Shown: piece after piece, positions 44,457-53,644 of the stretch | Numbering within the stretch: position 1 is the stretch's first letter | How the letters are laid out: every line of letters starts with the position of its first letter | From: Dokdonella sp. | GTDB lineage: Bacteria; Pseudomonadota; Gammaproteobacteria; Xanthomonadales; Rhodanobacteraceae | Length of the DNA: 64,000 nucleotides | Direction: 5' to 3' | Assembly (NCBI GenBank): GCA_019634795.1 | Contig: JAHCAR010000018.1 | Location: 1-64,000, forward strand | The notes under the pieces: generated by a model | What the model saw: only the letters and a program-made list of their open reading frames with translations | Databases searched by the model: none | Told to the model about the DNA's origin: nothing | Translations under genes and position numbers: made by a program

Positions 44457-44602
44457 TCCGGGCGTTTCATTCAGCCGGGCAGGGCGGCGGTTTCAGAAGG
44501 CAGCCATTGCAGCATGTCCTGATAGAATAGGCGGCTTGACTGGCGTCCCGCACCCGCGTGCGGACGCGCCGAACAGACACCATCAAAGGCGCAGGTATTC
44601 CC

Positions 44603-45325
44603 ATGGGCAGAGGCCCCAGCATCGAAGGTCGCAAGAACGCCGAGGACGCGAAACGCGGCAAGATTTTCACCAAGCTGATCCGCGAGATCACCGTCGCGGC
44701 ACGCAATGGCGGCGATCCGGCCACCAACGCACGGCTGCGCATCGGCATCGAGAAGGCCCTTTCGGCCAACATGACCAAGGACACCATCGAGCGCGCGATC
44801 AAGCGCGGCTCGGGTGCCGATGGCGCGGACAACATGGAGGAGCTGCGCTACGAGGGCTATGGCCCCGGCGGCGTCGCCCTGATCATCGATGCCATGACCG
44901 ACAACTCGGTGCGCACGGTGGCCGACGTGCGCCACGCCCTGTCCAAGCATGGCGGCAACCTCGGCACCAGCGGTTCTGTCGCATTCCAGTTTGCCCGGCT
45001 CGGCGAGCTGGTCTTCGAGACGGCCACGCCCGAGCGCGAGGAGAAGGTGCTCGAGGCCGCGCTCGAAGCCGGCGCCGATGACGTCGTCAGCGAAGACGGT
45101 CGCACGACCGTCCTCTGTGCGCCGGAGAATTTCGAGACGGTCAAGCAAGGCCTGGTCGCGGCCGGATTCGAGCCGCTCAGCGATGCGGTCGTCATGCGAC
45201 CGGCGAACCGGGTTGCGGTTTCCGGCGAAATTGCCGAAACGCTGACCGACCTGCTCGACTGGCTCGACGAACTCGACGATGTCCAGGAGGTCTACCACAA
45301 CGCCTTGCTGCCGGATTCGCAATGA
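44603..45325 (+). CDS. yebC: YebC/PmpR family protein
   Basis: A 240-residue cytoplasmic protein. The family start [20 protein letters not shown] is followed by [35 protein letters not shown] with one substitution (DNMEE) and [22 protein letters not shown]. Members have been described as regulators of quorum sensing or RuvC expression, and more recently as factors that help ribosomes through polyproline stretches. In many proteobacteria it precedes ruvC; here it is followed by an unrelated lipoprotein gene overlapping its stop. Confidence 0.94.
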   Translation: MGRGPSIEGRKNAEDAKRGKIFTKLIREITVAARNGGDPATNARLRIGIEKALSANMTKDTIERAIKRGSGADGADNMEELRYEGYGPGGVALIIDAMTDNSVRTVADVRHALSKHGGNLGTSGSVAFQFARLGELVFETATPEREEKVLEAALEAGADDVVSEDGRTTVLCAPENFETVKQGLVAAGFEPLSDAVVMRPANRVAVSGEIAETLTDLLDWLDELDDVQEVYHNALLPDSQ

Positions 45326-46278
45326 TGCGAATCGGGGCGAACGCTTCGTCGAACGAACAGGGAAACCATCCGATGGTACGTGCAATGGCTTGGGCGGGAC
45401 TGTGTCTGCTGCTCCTGCTGGCGGGTTGTGCCCCGCAGTCGACGCGCCAATCCGATTTGCCGCGTCCACTCAAGATCGCAACCTGGAATCTCGAGCACCT
45501 GGCCGAAAAGAATGGTCTCGGTTGCCGCCCCCGCGAGGACGCGGACTATGCCGCACTGCGCAACTACGCGGGGCAGCTCGGTGCCGATATCATCGCTTTC
45601 GAGGAAGTCGAAAACATCGCTGCGGCGCGGCGGGTCTTTTCTCCCGATCGCTACAACGTCGTCATGTCGACGCGGCCGGACAGCGGGCGCAATGGTTTCT
45701 GCGGACACGACAGCACGGACGGTCCGCACATCCGCAGCCAGAGGATCGGCTTCGCGATCCGCAAGGGAATTCCCTATGTGCGCCATCCGGACCTGAGCGA
45801 ACTCGCGCTGGGCAATCCCGACTTGCGCTGGGGCGTCGATGTCAGCCTGACCGGACCGCGGCCCCTGCGTTTATTGGCCCTGCATCTGAAAAGCGGCTGT
45901 TCGGCCGGATCCGATCGTGAGCCGTGCCCGGTGCTGTTCGGCCAGGTGCCCGTGCTTCGGCAATGGATCGCCGCGCGTCATGCCGAAGGAAGCGCCTTCG
46001 TGGTGCTCGGCGACTGGAACCGGCGCCTGGCATTGCCCGATGACCTGTTCTGGAAGCAGCTCACCGACGGCTTGCCAGCGGACGCCATGCTGGTCGACGC
46101 AGCCGAGGGCCGCGGTGCCACCTGCGTCCAGCGCTATCCGGACTTCATCGACCACATCGTCATGAATCCGGCGGCCGCCGCGCGGCGAGTGAACGGTTCG
46201 TTCGAGGAGTTCACCTACGGCGTGCCCGAGGACCAGCACCCCTCGGACCATTGCCCGGTTGCTGTAACGCTCGAGTAG
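45322..46278 (+). CDS. Endonuclease/exonuclease/phosphatase family lipoprotein
   Basis: A 318-residue exported member of the EEP fold. A lipobox LLAGC lies in [13 protein letters not shown], and the catalytic pieces [33 protein letters not shown] and HPSDHCPV are all present. Four extra cysteines suggest disulfides in the periplasm. Such proteins degrade extracellular DNA or phospholipids; substrate unknown. The ATG at 45322 overlaps the yebC stop; an alternative ATG at 45373 (MVRAMAW) would give a more normal signal peptide length of about 18 residues. Confidence 0.83.
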   Translation: MMRIGANASSNEQGNHPMVRAMAWAGLCLLLLLAGCAPQSTRQSDLPRPLKIATWNLEHLAEKNGLGCRPREDADYAALRNYAGQLGADIIAFEEVENIAAARRVFSPDRYNVVMSTRPDSGRNGFCGHDSTDGPHIRSQRIGFAIRKGIPYVRHPDLSELALGNPDLRWGVDVSLTGPRPLRLLALHLKSGCSAGSDREPCPVLFGQVPVLRQWIAARHAEGSAFVVLGDWNRRLALPDDLFWKQLTDGLPADAMLVDAAEGRGATCVQRYPDFIDHIVMNPAAAARRVNGSFEEFTYGVPEDQHPSDHCPVAVTLE

Positions 46279-46282
46279 CTAT

Positions 46283-46437
46283 GAGTCGGGAGTCGGGAGT
46301 CGGGAGTCGGGATTCGGGATTCGCAAAAGCCGAGAATCGCCTCAGCCTGCTTTAGCTCTTGGCTTTGGCTCTTAACGAATCCCGAATCCCGAATCCCGAA
46401 TCCCGTCGCTCCAACCAATCCCGAATCTCGAATCCCG
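46283..46437. repeat. Heptamer repeat arrays in inverted orientation
   Basis: The left array (46283-46323) has about four GAGTCGG and two GATTCGG units. The right array (46376-46405, continued at 46417-46437) is made of GAATCCC units, the reverse complement of GGGATTC. The two can pair into a long hairpin with a loop of about 50 bases. The region is between the convergent ends of the lipoprotein gene and yajD. Such runs of GGGATTC are dispersed in Xanthomonadales genomes. Confidence 0.8.
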
Positions 46438-46442
46438 CCGCT

Positions 46443-46796
46443 TCAGCGCTTCAGCATGTCCCTGAGTCCGGCAAACGGGTTGCTGGTTGCGGCAGCGGTC
46501 GGCGTTTCCGCGTTCGATGGGCTGCCACCGGTGTGGTCGATGTAGCGTGAGTGCTCGTTGTCGTGGCAATACACGCAGAGCAACTCCCAGTTGCTGCCGT
46601 CCGGCGGATTGAAATCGTGGTCGTGGTTGCGGTGATGGACGGTCAGTTCCTGCAGGTTGGCGCGAGTGAATTCGCGCGCGCAGCGGCCACAGACCCACGG
46701 ATACATTTTCAGCGCTCGCTCGCGGTAGCCTGCCTCGCGTTGGGCGGCGTTGCGCCGCGCTTCGGCGACGATGCGATCGAGCTTGTCGTTGTCCAT
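46443..46796 (-). CDS. yajD: HNH nuclease family protein YajD
   Basis: A 117-residue protein with the HNH fold. WVCGRCAREF and LLCVYCHDNEH provide two CxxC zinc-binding pairs, and LTVHHRNHDHDFNPPDG the catalytic His pair. It corresponds to YajD of E. coli, a small nuclease of unknown biological role. It ends next to the inverted heptamer arrays. Confidence 0.88.
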   Translation of the reverse strand: MDNDKLDRIVAEARRNAAQREAGYRERALKMYPWVCGRCAREFTRANLQELTVHHRNHDHDFNPPDGSNWELLCVYCHDNEHSRYIDHTGGSPSNAETPTAAATSNPFAGLRDMLKR

Positions 46797-46924
46797 CTGC
46801 TCCTCCCTTTGCGCAATTGAATGCTCGCAGGAATGGGGGCGTCTGGCTACGGCCAGGAAGCGAAGGCAAGATGGGCCCCTTGCGGACCGCCACGAACGGA
46901 TGCCGCAAGGGACCCGGGGCGATC

Positions 46925-47269
46925 CTAGTTCTCGAACTCGATCGGCGAGTCGAGGTCTTCACAGAAGTTCTGCTTGCTGGCTTCGCTGACGCTGCCATCA
47001 GCGAATTCGGCACGCATCCACTGCTCGCAGCCTTCGCCATCGGTGCTGTGGTCCCAGATCATGGTGGCGGTCTTGCCCGGGCCGATACCGCTGCCGACAT
47101 CGAAATCGCCCCACTCGGACTTGTCCTCGGAAACCTGCAGGTTGACGATCCTGGAATCGGTCTTGTTGGCGACTACGAAATGCCATTCATCGGCAGCGTA
47201 GGCTTGTACGGTCATGAAACCGAATGCGGCGCAAAGCAGGGAGTTGCGGATGCAGGTGGAGATGGTCAT
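46925..47269 (-). CDS. Small exported protein of unknown function
   Basis: A 114-residue protein with a signal peptide (TISTCIRNSLLCAAFGFMTVQAYA, cleavage after AYA). The mature part has alternating beta-like segments such as EWHFVVANKTDSRIVNLQVSEDKSEW and an acidic end, with two cysteines (GCEQW, NFCEDL) that could form a disulfide. No family is recognised. A long in-frame extension upstream of the ATG at 47269 overlaps the mechanosensitive channel and is rejected. Confidence 0.62.
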   Translation of the reverse strand: MTISTCIRNSLLCAAFGFMTVQAYAADEWHFVVANKTDSRIVNLQVSEDKSEWGDFDVGSGIGPGKTATMIWDHSTDGEGCEQWMRAEFADGSVSEASKQNFCEDLDSPIEFEN

Positions 47270-47666
47270 TGAAACCTCGTTGCACGGGACTGGGGACGCC
47301 GTTGCGGGGACGGGCAGGATGGGCCAGGGAGGTCGACGACCGTTCATCGAGCGTCGTGCATCCGGACCTGGCACCAGGGTCTGGGTAGAGCAAGAACGGG
47401 GCCAAGTTGCTAACGCGCGTCCGGCCGATGCACGGCAGGCCTGCATGTCCGAATCAAGCAAAGCTCCGGTGTGCCTGCGGCATGTTCTGACAGTGGTGGC
47501 AGGTTGATATTCACGAGATTCAGGTACGCGGCATGCGGGCTGCGCCGCTCCCTTCGAATCTCGGTACGGGACTGACTGCAATGGCCTGCACGGGCAACTC
47601 GCACATGGCCATGTCGTTGGCGAGCGCCCATAATCGGCCTCAGCCATTCGACCTGCGAGGCATTCA
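47270..47666. other. Intergenic region without recognised features
   Basis: About 400 bases between the divergent small exported protein and the channel gene. I see no supported coding sequence, no tRNA, no clear terminator and no strong promoter match on either strand, although promoters for both flanking genes should be here. A TTGATA hexamer near 47505 is not properly spaced to a -10 box. Confidence 0.5.
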
Positions 47667-50600
47667 TTGCGTTCAGTCCCTGCAACAGGAGTCCGCTGGC
47701 GTGCGCTTGGCCTTTGCGCCGCCATGTTGCTGGGATTTCCGTCGGCGCATGCGCAGCCTGCCGCCGATGTCGTTACTGCCGAAGCTCTCGATGCGGATTC
47801 GATCCGTGCCCGCATCGACACGCTGAAGACGCAGACCGACATCGTCGCCGGCGACAAGCAACTGACCCTGGACAACCTGCAGACCGCGCTGGCCCGCCTC
47901 GAAAGCGCGCAAGCCGCGCGCAAGCTGGCCGACGAATACGCCGAAGCGCTCAAGCAGGCCCCGGCAAGAATCGCCGAGTTGCAGGCCGAACTGGCCAGGC
48001 CGCAGGAAACCGGCCCGCGCTCGCAAGCGGTCGATACCGATCCGGCTACTGCCCCGCTGCGCATGGCCGCGCTGCAGATCAAGGCTGTGTCATTGCGTAC
48101 CCAGCGTCGTGCGCTCGACGAGACGCTGCGATCGATGGCCTCGCGCGAGCTCGATGCGCGGCAGGAACTGTCGGAGCTTCGCGCCCAACTCGAGAAACGA
48201 CCCGATCCGCTGCCGGACGATGCCTCGCAAGTATTGATCGATTCGAACCAGATCAAGGACGACGCGGTGCGCCAGGACCTCTCGGCGCGTATCGAGAAGA
48301 CCGAGCAGGAAATTCTCAGCCTGCCGACACGCGAATCGATCGCCTCGGCGCAGCAGCGCCTGCTCGGGCGCGAGCTCGACCTCGTCATGGCCGACATGTC
48401 GGAGCTCGGCAGGCGCATGGACGCGCGGGAGCAGGAGGAAGTGCGCAGCAAACTCGAGCAGGCCGAAGCCGTGGTTCGCGACACGGCCGGCAAGCCCGAT
48501 GCGCTGATTACGCTGGCCAAGGACAATCTGGCCCTGCGCCGGTCGATGTTCGACATCGCCAACGAGCTGCGCAAGCTGTGGTCGACCAAGGATCGGCTCT
48601 ACGGGCAACTCGAAGAGGTCGCGACCTCGCGCAAGAATGCCGATCAGATCCTCGCCTTCGGCCGCATCGACGAGGAGTACGGGCGCCTGTTGCGCGAAGT
48701 GGCCAAGAAGCTTCCGGGACAGGCGTCCCTCGATCACCGGATTGCCGAGCGCAGGAATGCAATCATCGACGCACGCGTCGGGCGCTTCCGCAGCGAGCAG
48801 CAACTCGCCCAGGCCGGCACCGGCGCGCTCGCGGCCAATCGATTCCTGGCCACGCATGATGTTGCCGAGTCGCCCGAGGTCATTGCCGCCACCGAAGCGC
48901 TGCTCAGGCAACGCCGCGATGCACTGACCGATCTGCGTGCCATCCAGGGCCGGCAGGTCGAGGCGCTCGACGAGCTCAACCAGCTCGAGGGGGAACTGCA
49001 GCAGCGCAGCCGTCAGTTGCGCTCGATGCTCGACCAGCGCCTGTTGTGGCTTCCGAGTTCAACACCGATCGGCAAGGCTTCGGCCCAGCAGGTCGCCGCC
49101 GGCTTCGGCAAGCTCGTGGCCACGGGCAATCTTGCCACCCTGTGGCCTGCGATTGGCAAGTCATGGTCGAGTCGGCCCGTTCGACCGATCGTGCTGGCTA
49201 CGGTGGTGTTCGTTCTCCTGGTCATGCGCAAGCGCCTGCTCGGTCGTCTGGCATCGCTGGCGCAACCGGTCGGAACGCGATCGGACAGGTTCGGCCTGAC
49301 CATCGGCGCATTGCTGGTCACGATCCTGCTTGCCATCCCGGTCCCGCTCGCCTTCGCCACCATCGGCCTGCTGTTCGTCCAGCCGTTCAGCCCGAACTCG
49401 TATGCCAGTGCGGTAGGCGCCGGGCTGAACAATGTCGGCATCGTGCTGTTCATACTGGGCCTGTTCCGCAACATGTGCCGACGTCATGGACTTTTTGTCG
49501 CACATTTCCACTGGGAGGCCCGCTCCGTACGTCGCCTCGGCAAGGCCCTGTGGGTGGTGAGCCTGGCGCTCGTGCCCGCGGTCTGGCTGAGCGGCGTGGC
49601 GCGCACCAGTGGCGACCCGGTGCTCAACGATGGCCTCGGACGCCTCGGCGTCCTGATCATTTCACTGGCACTGGCCGTATTCACCCATCGCGTGTTCCGG
49701 CCCAGCGGCGGCGCCATGACCGGCAGCCTCGATCGCAGCGGACTGCTCTGGCGCACCCGGCATCTCTGGTATTGGGCCCTGATCGCGACGCCCTTGGTCC
49801 TGGCCGGCATCGCCATGGCCGGCTACGCGGTCAGTGCCGGTGAACTGCAGGCCCGCATGATCACCTCGGGCTGGGTCCTGCTCGCCATCATCATCGCTTT
49901 CCAGATCGCCATGCGCGGGGTTGTGGTGGCGGGTCGCCAGGCTGCCTGGAGGCAGGCCGAATCGCGTCGGCTCAAACAGCGGGAAGAAGCGCTGGCCAAC
50001 GCCGCCGCAGACACAGGCGGTGAAGGTGCGCCGGTGCTGCCGGACGATCCCGATATCGATGTCGTCACGGTCAGCCAGCAGACGCGCGGTCTGCTGCGAG
50101 CAGCCAGTGCCGTCCTGCTCGTCTTGCTGCTGTGGGGAACGTGGAGCGGCCTGATTCCGGCCCTCGGCATCTTCAACGACATCGTGCTCTGGTCGAGCGT
50201 GACCACGACCGCGTCCGGCCAGGTGGTCGGTGCGATCACCCTCGGTCACGTGTTGCTCAGCGTGGTCCTGCTCGGGCTCACGTTCTTCGCCGCGCGCAAT
50301 TTGCCCGGCTTCCTCGAGGTGGTTGTGCTGCATCGCTTCGACATCGATGCCGGCACGCGATACGCCTATGTCACGATCACGCGCTACGGCATCCTCGCGA
50401 TCGGTCTCCTGTTCGCCTTCAGCCATATCGGCGCGGACTGGTCCAAGCTGCAGTGGATCATCGCCGCGCTTGGCGTCGGGCTCGGTTTCGGCCTGCAGGA
50501 AATCGTCGCCAACTTTGTCTCGGGCATCATCATCCTGTTCGAACGCCCGGTCCGTGTCGGTGACCTGATCACCATCGGCGATACGGTCGGCACGGTCTCG

Positions 50601-51089
50601 CGGATCAAGATCCGCGCGATCACGATCACCGATCCGGACAACTTCGAAGTGCTGGTGCCGAACAAGGCCTTCATCACCGGAACGGTCAAGAACTGGTCGC
50701 TGACCAGCCAGATCACCCGCCTTGTGATCAAGGTCGGGGTCGCCTATGGCAGCGATGTCGCGCGCGCCCAGCAGATCATGCTCGATGTCGCCGAAGCCAA
50801 CGAACAGGTACTGGAGACACCGGCGCCGATCGTGCTGTTCCTCGGTTTCGGCGACAGCTCGCTCGATCTCGAACTGCGCGTGTTCGTCGGTCGCATCGAC
50901 CATCGCCTGTCGACGGTCAACAACCTGCATCTGGCCATCGACAAGGCCTTCAGGGAAGCCGGCATCGAGATTCCGTTCCCGCAACGCGACGTGCACCTGC
51001 ACGGACTTGCGCCTGACGAGTCGAACAAAGCCGATCCGACGGATGCTTCGGAATCGGGTACGGTGACAGGTTCGAAATACTCGAAATGA
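47667..51089 (+). CDS. Large mechanosensitive channel protein, MscK/MscM-like
   Basis: A 1140-residue protein in the inner membrane. A signal peptide (residues 1-29, cleavage after SAHA) is followed by a long periplasmic coiled-coil region to about residue 480, then about ten TM helices, and the MscS pore domain at roughly residues 910-1110. The pore helix ALGVGLGFGLQEIVANFVSG and the beta domain FERPVRVGDLITIGDTVGTVSRI are diagnostic. It should open on membrane tension during osmotic downshock. The start codon is TTG at 47667 with GCGAGG upstream; no ATG gives a complete signal peptide. The ridA-like gene follows. Confidence 0.92.
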   Translation: MRSVPATGVRWRALGLCAAMLLGFPSAHAQPAADVVTAEALDADSIRARIDTLKTQTDIVAGDKQLTLDNLQTALARLESAQAARKLADEYAEALKQAPARIAELQAELARPQETGPRSQAVDTDPATAPLRMAALQIKAVSLRTQRRALDETLRSMASRELDARQELSELRAQLEKRPDPLPDDASQVLIDSNQIKDDAVRQDLSARIEKTEQEILSLPTRESIASAQQRLLGRELDLVMADMSELGRRMDAREQEEVRSKLEQAEAVVRDTAGKPDALITLAKDNLALRRSMFDIANELRKLWSTKDRLYGQLEEVATSRKNADQILAFGRIDEEYGRLLREVAKKLPGQASLDHRIAERRNAIIDARVGRFRSEQQLAQAGTGALAANRFLATHDVAESPEVIAATEALLRQRRDALTDLRAIQGRQVEALDELNQLEGELQQRSRQLRSMLDQRLLWLPSSTPIGKASAQQVAAGFGKLVATGNLATLWPAIGKSWSSRPVRPIVLATVVFVLLVMRKRLLGRLASLAQPVGTRSDRFGLTIGALLVTILLAIPVPLAFATIGLLFVQPFSPNSYASAVGAGLNNVGIVLFILGLFRNMCRRHGLFVAHFHWEARSVRRLGKALWVVSLALVPAVWLSGVARTSGDPVLNDGLGRLGVLIISLALAVFTHRVFRPSGGAMTGSLDRSGLLWRTRHLWYWALIATPLVLAGIAMAGYAVSAGELQARMITSGWVLLAIIIAFQIAMRGVVVAGRQAAWRQAESRRLKQREEALANAAADTGGEGAPVLPDDPDIDVVTVSQQTRGLLRAASAVLLVLLLWGTWSGLIPALGIFNDIVLWSSVTTTASGQVVGAITLGHVLLSVVLLGLTFFAARNLPGFLEVVVLHRFDIDAGTRYAYVTITRYGILAIGLLFAFSHIGADWSKLQWIIAALGVGLGFGLQEIVANFVSGIIILFERPVRVGDLITIGDTVGTVSRIKIRAITITDPDNFEVLVPNKAFITGTVKNWSLTSQITRLVIKVGVAYGSDVARAQQIMLDVAEANEQVLETPAPIVLFLGFGDSSLDLELRVFVGRIDHRLSTVNNLHLAIDKAFREAGIEIPFPQRDVHLHGLAPDESNKADPTDASESGTVTGSKYSK

Positions 51090-51147
51090 TGAGCCGACCC
51101 ATCGCTTTATGTGCCAACCCTGATCCCCATCCAGCCCGGAGAATCGC

Positions 51148-51624
51148 ATGAATACTCTGCTTCGATACGTCCTGATTGGCGCCGCGCTGTGCCTGCCGCT
51201 GATGGCCCAGGCCGCTGGCAAGCCCAAGGTCGAATTCATCAATTCCGACAAGGCCAAGGCGGCGGGCTATCCGTTTTCGCAGGCGGTCCAGGTCGACCAC
51301 ACGCTGTACCTGTCCGGCCAGATCGGCATCGATCCGGCCACCGGCAAACTCGCCGAAGGCGGGGTCGGCCCCGAGGCGCGCCAGGCCATGCAGAACATCA
51401 AGGACCTGCTCGCCGAGCACGGCCATTCGATGGCCGACATCGTCAAGTGCACGGTGATGCTGGCCGACATCAAGGAGTGGCCCGCCTTCAACGAGGTCTA
51501 CCGCGGATTCTTCGACGGACGCTACCCGGCCCGCAGCGCCTTTGCCGGCAGCGGGCTGGCCCTCGGCGCCCGAGTCGAAGTCGAATGCATCGCCGTGGTG
51601 GACGGCCCACAAGGCGGCTCATGA
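51148..51624 (+). CDS. RidA family protein with a signal peptide
   Basis: A 158-residue RidA/YjgF/Rid-family protein. The fold markers GYPFSQAVQVDHTLYLSGQIG, the central ATVK-like MADIVKCTVMLADI, and YPARSAFAGSGLALGARVEVECIAV are typical; the Arg in the PARS segment binds the carboxylate of imine intermediates in RidA. Unlike most members it has a clear signal peptide (NTLLRYVLIGAALCLPLMAQA), so it should act in the periplasm. A PGEG-like ribosome-binding site precedes the ATG at 51148. The stop codon is next to a large tandem repeat. Confidence 0.88.
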   Translation: MNTLLRYVLIGAALCLPLMAQAAGKPKVEFINSDKAKAAGYPFSQAVQVDHTLYLSGQIGIDPATGKLAEGGVGPEARQAMQNIKDLLAEHGHSMADIVKCTVMLADIKEWPAFNEVYRGFFDGRYPARSAFAGSGLALGARVEVECIAVVDGPQGGS

Positions 51625-51639
51625 CATTGCGATCGATCC

Positions 51640-52095
51640 GCTTGACGCGAACGCATCGCAGCGAAGCCGAAGGATGCTTCTTGTATCCGTTCGTCCCGAG
51701 CGTAGCGCAGCGAAGTCGAAGGATATCCCGAGTATCCGTTCGACCTGAACCTAGCGCAGCGAAGTCGAAGGATACCCCCAGTATCCGTTCGTCCCCGGAT
51801 CGCAGTCCGGGGCAGGCTCTGAGCGTAGCGCAGCGAAGTTGAAGGATATCCCGAGTATCCGTTCGACCTGAACCTAGCGCAGCGAAGTCGAAGGATACCC
51901 CCAGTATCCGTTCGTCCCCGGATCGCAGTCCGGGGCAGGCTCTGAGCGTAGCGCAGCGAAGTCGAAGGATATCCCCGGTATCCGTTCGCCCTGAACGTAG
52001 CGCAGCAAAGTCGAAGGATATCCCCAGTATCCGTTCGTCCCCGGATCGCAGTCCGGGGCAGGCTCTGAGCGTAGCGCAGCGAAGTCGAAGGATAG
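51640..52095. repeat. Tandem array of 123-base units with the GCGCAGCGAAGTCGAAGGATA motif
   Basis: The phrase GGATATCCCGAGTATCC begins at 51721 and 51844 and as GGATATCCCCGGTATCC at 51967, giving a period of exactly 123 bases over about three copies, with partial degenerate units before (51655-51700) and after. Each unit holds two copies of AGCGAAGTCGAAGGATA and one GTCCCCGGATCGCAGTCCGGGG hairpin in shorter pieces. It lies between the convergent ends of ridA and the VOC gene. The core motif resembles a dispersed repeat that I know from GC-rich proteobacterial genomes; the frames that read through it are not genes. Confidence 0.88.
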
Positions 52096-52154
52096 TCATG
52101 TCTCGTGAGGCAAGGGTGGATCAGCAATCTCCCTGTGGCGACACAGGCCATCGG

Positions 52155-52592
52155 TCAGCTGCCGGCTTCTTTCCACGGATCGTAGCTGCCGAACCACCAC
52201 ATGTGGCCCTCGGGGTCGCGGCAACTGTAGCCGCGGCCGCCGTAGTCGTTGTCCTTCAGCTCGTCGATGATCGTCGCGCCGGCGGCGAGCGTCATCGCGT
52301 AATGCGCATCGGGGTCGCTGACGATGACGCAGGGGCACTGGGTTTCGCGCCCGTCGATCTGGTCGGGCTGGGCCATGCGCCGGCCCCACTCGTTGTCGTT
52401 GGCCGTGCTGAGCATGATCATGCCGTTGCCGAAGGTGAGCTGTGCATGGGCGATGCCGCCGGCATCATCGGCGTAGACGCCGTGCTTCTCGAAGCCGAAG
52501 GCCTTGCACAGCCACTCGATGGCAGCCGGCGCATCGCGATAGCGCAGGGCAGGGATGATGGTGCAGACGGTGTTCATGGCGTAGTCGGACAT
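52155..52592 (-). CDS. VOC family protein (PhnB/glyoxalase-like)
   Basis: A 145-residue protein. The repeat pattern ALRYRDAPAAIEWLCKAFGFEKH, AHAQLTFGNGMIMLS and AGATIIDELKDNDYGGRGYSCRDPEGHMWWFG is that of the PhnB-like branch of the VOC fold. The C-terminal DPEGHMWWFG is characteristic. Substrate unknown. The ATG at 52592 is chosen; a longer frame upstream overlaps unlikely sequence. It may be controlled by the AraC-type regulator encoded 100 bases upstream on the same strand. Confidence 0.87.
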   Translation of the reverse strand: MSDYAMNTVCTIIPALRYRDAPAAIEWLCKAFGFEKHGVYADDAGGIAHAQLTFGNGMIMLSTANDNEWGRRMAQPDQIDGRETQCPCVIVSDPDAHYAMTLAAGATIIDELKDNDYGGRGYSCRDPEGHMWWFGSYDPWKEAGS

Positions 52593-52691
52593 GGCGATCT
52601 CCTGGCAGTGGCGAGCATGGGAAAATTCGTGGCGTCCAGTATCCGTGCTCCGCATTCCGATGGATTGTAGATTTCGGCAATGCCGCTGCGC

Positions 52692-53531
52692 TCAGGGGGA
52701 GGACAGGACCGTTTCGATCGGAACGTGTCGCGGGTAAGGCCCCACGGTCGACAGCCAGGCACCGGGCGCGATACCGGAAAATTCGCGAAACTCATGGACG
52801 AGATGCGACTGATCGTGGAATCCGCAGTCGGCCGCGACCGCGCTCCAGTTGATGTCGCCCCGCGCATGGGTACTGGCGATCACGTCGGCAAAGCGCTGCA
52901 GGCGCAGGAAGCGCTTCGGACTCACGCCGACATTTTCACGAAACAGCGAACCGAGGCGGCGAACGGATACGCCAGCGTAGCCGGCCAGCGCGGAAACGCT
53001 CTGCATGCGCGGGGCTCGCTGGAGCCCGTTGAGGGCGTGCGTTACCAGGTCGGGCAGCGCCGCTTCGTCGAATCGCTCGAGCAACCAGTCCTGCAACAGG
53101 CTGATGCGCCGCTGCGCCGAACCGGCCTCGAGCATTTGTTCGCGCAGGCGGTCTGTCGTCGTCGAGGCAAGGTCACCAAGATCCGTGTCGGCGTCGCGCA
53201 GGCGGTCCAATGGATCGCGGAAGAAGGCCCGTGCACCGCCTGGATGAAACTCGACGCCGGCGACGTCACACTGCTCGGCGGTATCGATGATGAAATGACG
53301 TGTACCAGGACCGACCAGCACCGATCCCGATCGTCGCTGGCAATGCCAGGCCCCTTCATGGCGATAGCTGCGCGTCTCGTCCTCGGCCAGGTTGATGATC
53401 AGTGAGGCGCCAGCCTTCGGAAGGATGCGTTCGAGGCCAAACGGCCGGGTCTCCATCGCACAATCCCAGATCATCGCCACATGCGCGGCGAGGCGACCGC
53501 TCGGCTGGATTGCGGTGAATGCCATGGCCAT
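52692..53531 (-). CDS. AraC family transcriptional regulator
   Basis: A 279-residue regulator. The N-terminal half (residues about 1-170) resembles an effector-binding cupin-like domain with ILPKAGASLIINLAED and GPGTRHFIIDT. The C-terminal double HTH lies at about residues 175-275: VSVRRLGSLFRENVGVSPKRFLRLQRF is the second helix and linker pattern, and AADCGFHDQSHLVHEFREFSGIAP the conserved end. The ATG at 53531 is a probable start; an earlier ATG is possible at 53570. Target genes may include the downstream VOC gene. Confidence 0.88.
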   Translation of the reverse strand: MAMAFTAIQPSGRLAAHVAMIWDCAMETRPFGLERILPKAGASLIINLAEDETRSYRHEGAWHCQRRSGSVLVGPGTRHFIIDTAEQCDVAGVEFHPGGARAFFRDPLDRLRDADTDLGDLASTTTDRLREQMLEAGSAQRRISLLQDWLLERFDEAALPDLVTHALNGLQRAPRMQSVSALAGYAGVSVRRLGSLFRENVGVSPKRFLRLQRFADVIASTHARGDINWSAVAADCGFHDQSHLVHEFREFSGIAPGAWLSTVGPYPRHVPIETVLSSP

Positions 53532-53644
53532 CCCTTCGGATTCAGGATTCGATCCACGCGATCCTAGCAAGCCGACCCCTGGTTCGCACCGGGCGCGAGC
53601 TGACCGGTCATGCCGGCAGGCCGTAGAATCAGGTCAGCACGGAA

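Noticed and set aside
46925-48589. A 554-codon extension of the small exported protein
   Set aside because: The extra N-terminal part is antisense to the channel gene. The ATG at 47269 begins a good signal peptide.
49662-51257. A 531-codon minus-strand frame opposite the mechanosensitive channel
   Set aside because: It overlaps the diagnostic MscS pore sequence on the other strand and has no recognisable features.
51640-52095. A CRISPR array
   Set aside because: Units are 123 bases with near-identical content throughout, with no short repeats separated by unique spacers, and there are no cas genes.
51488-52151. Repetitive proteins with RSNGYSGYPSTSLRYAQS-like units on the minus strand
   Set aside because: They arise because the tandem unit length is a multiple of three. 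The pattern follows the DNA repeat and not a protein family.
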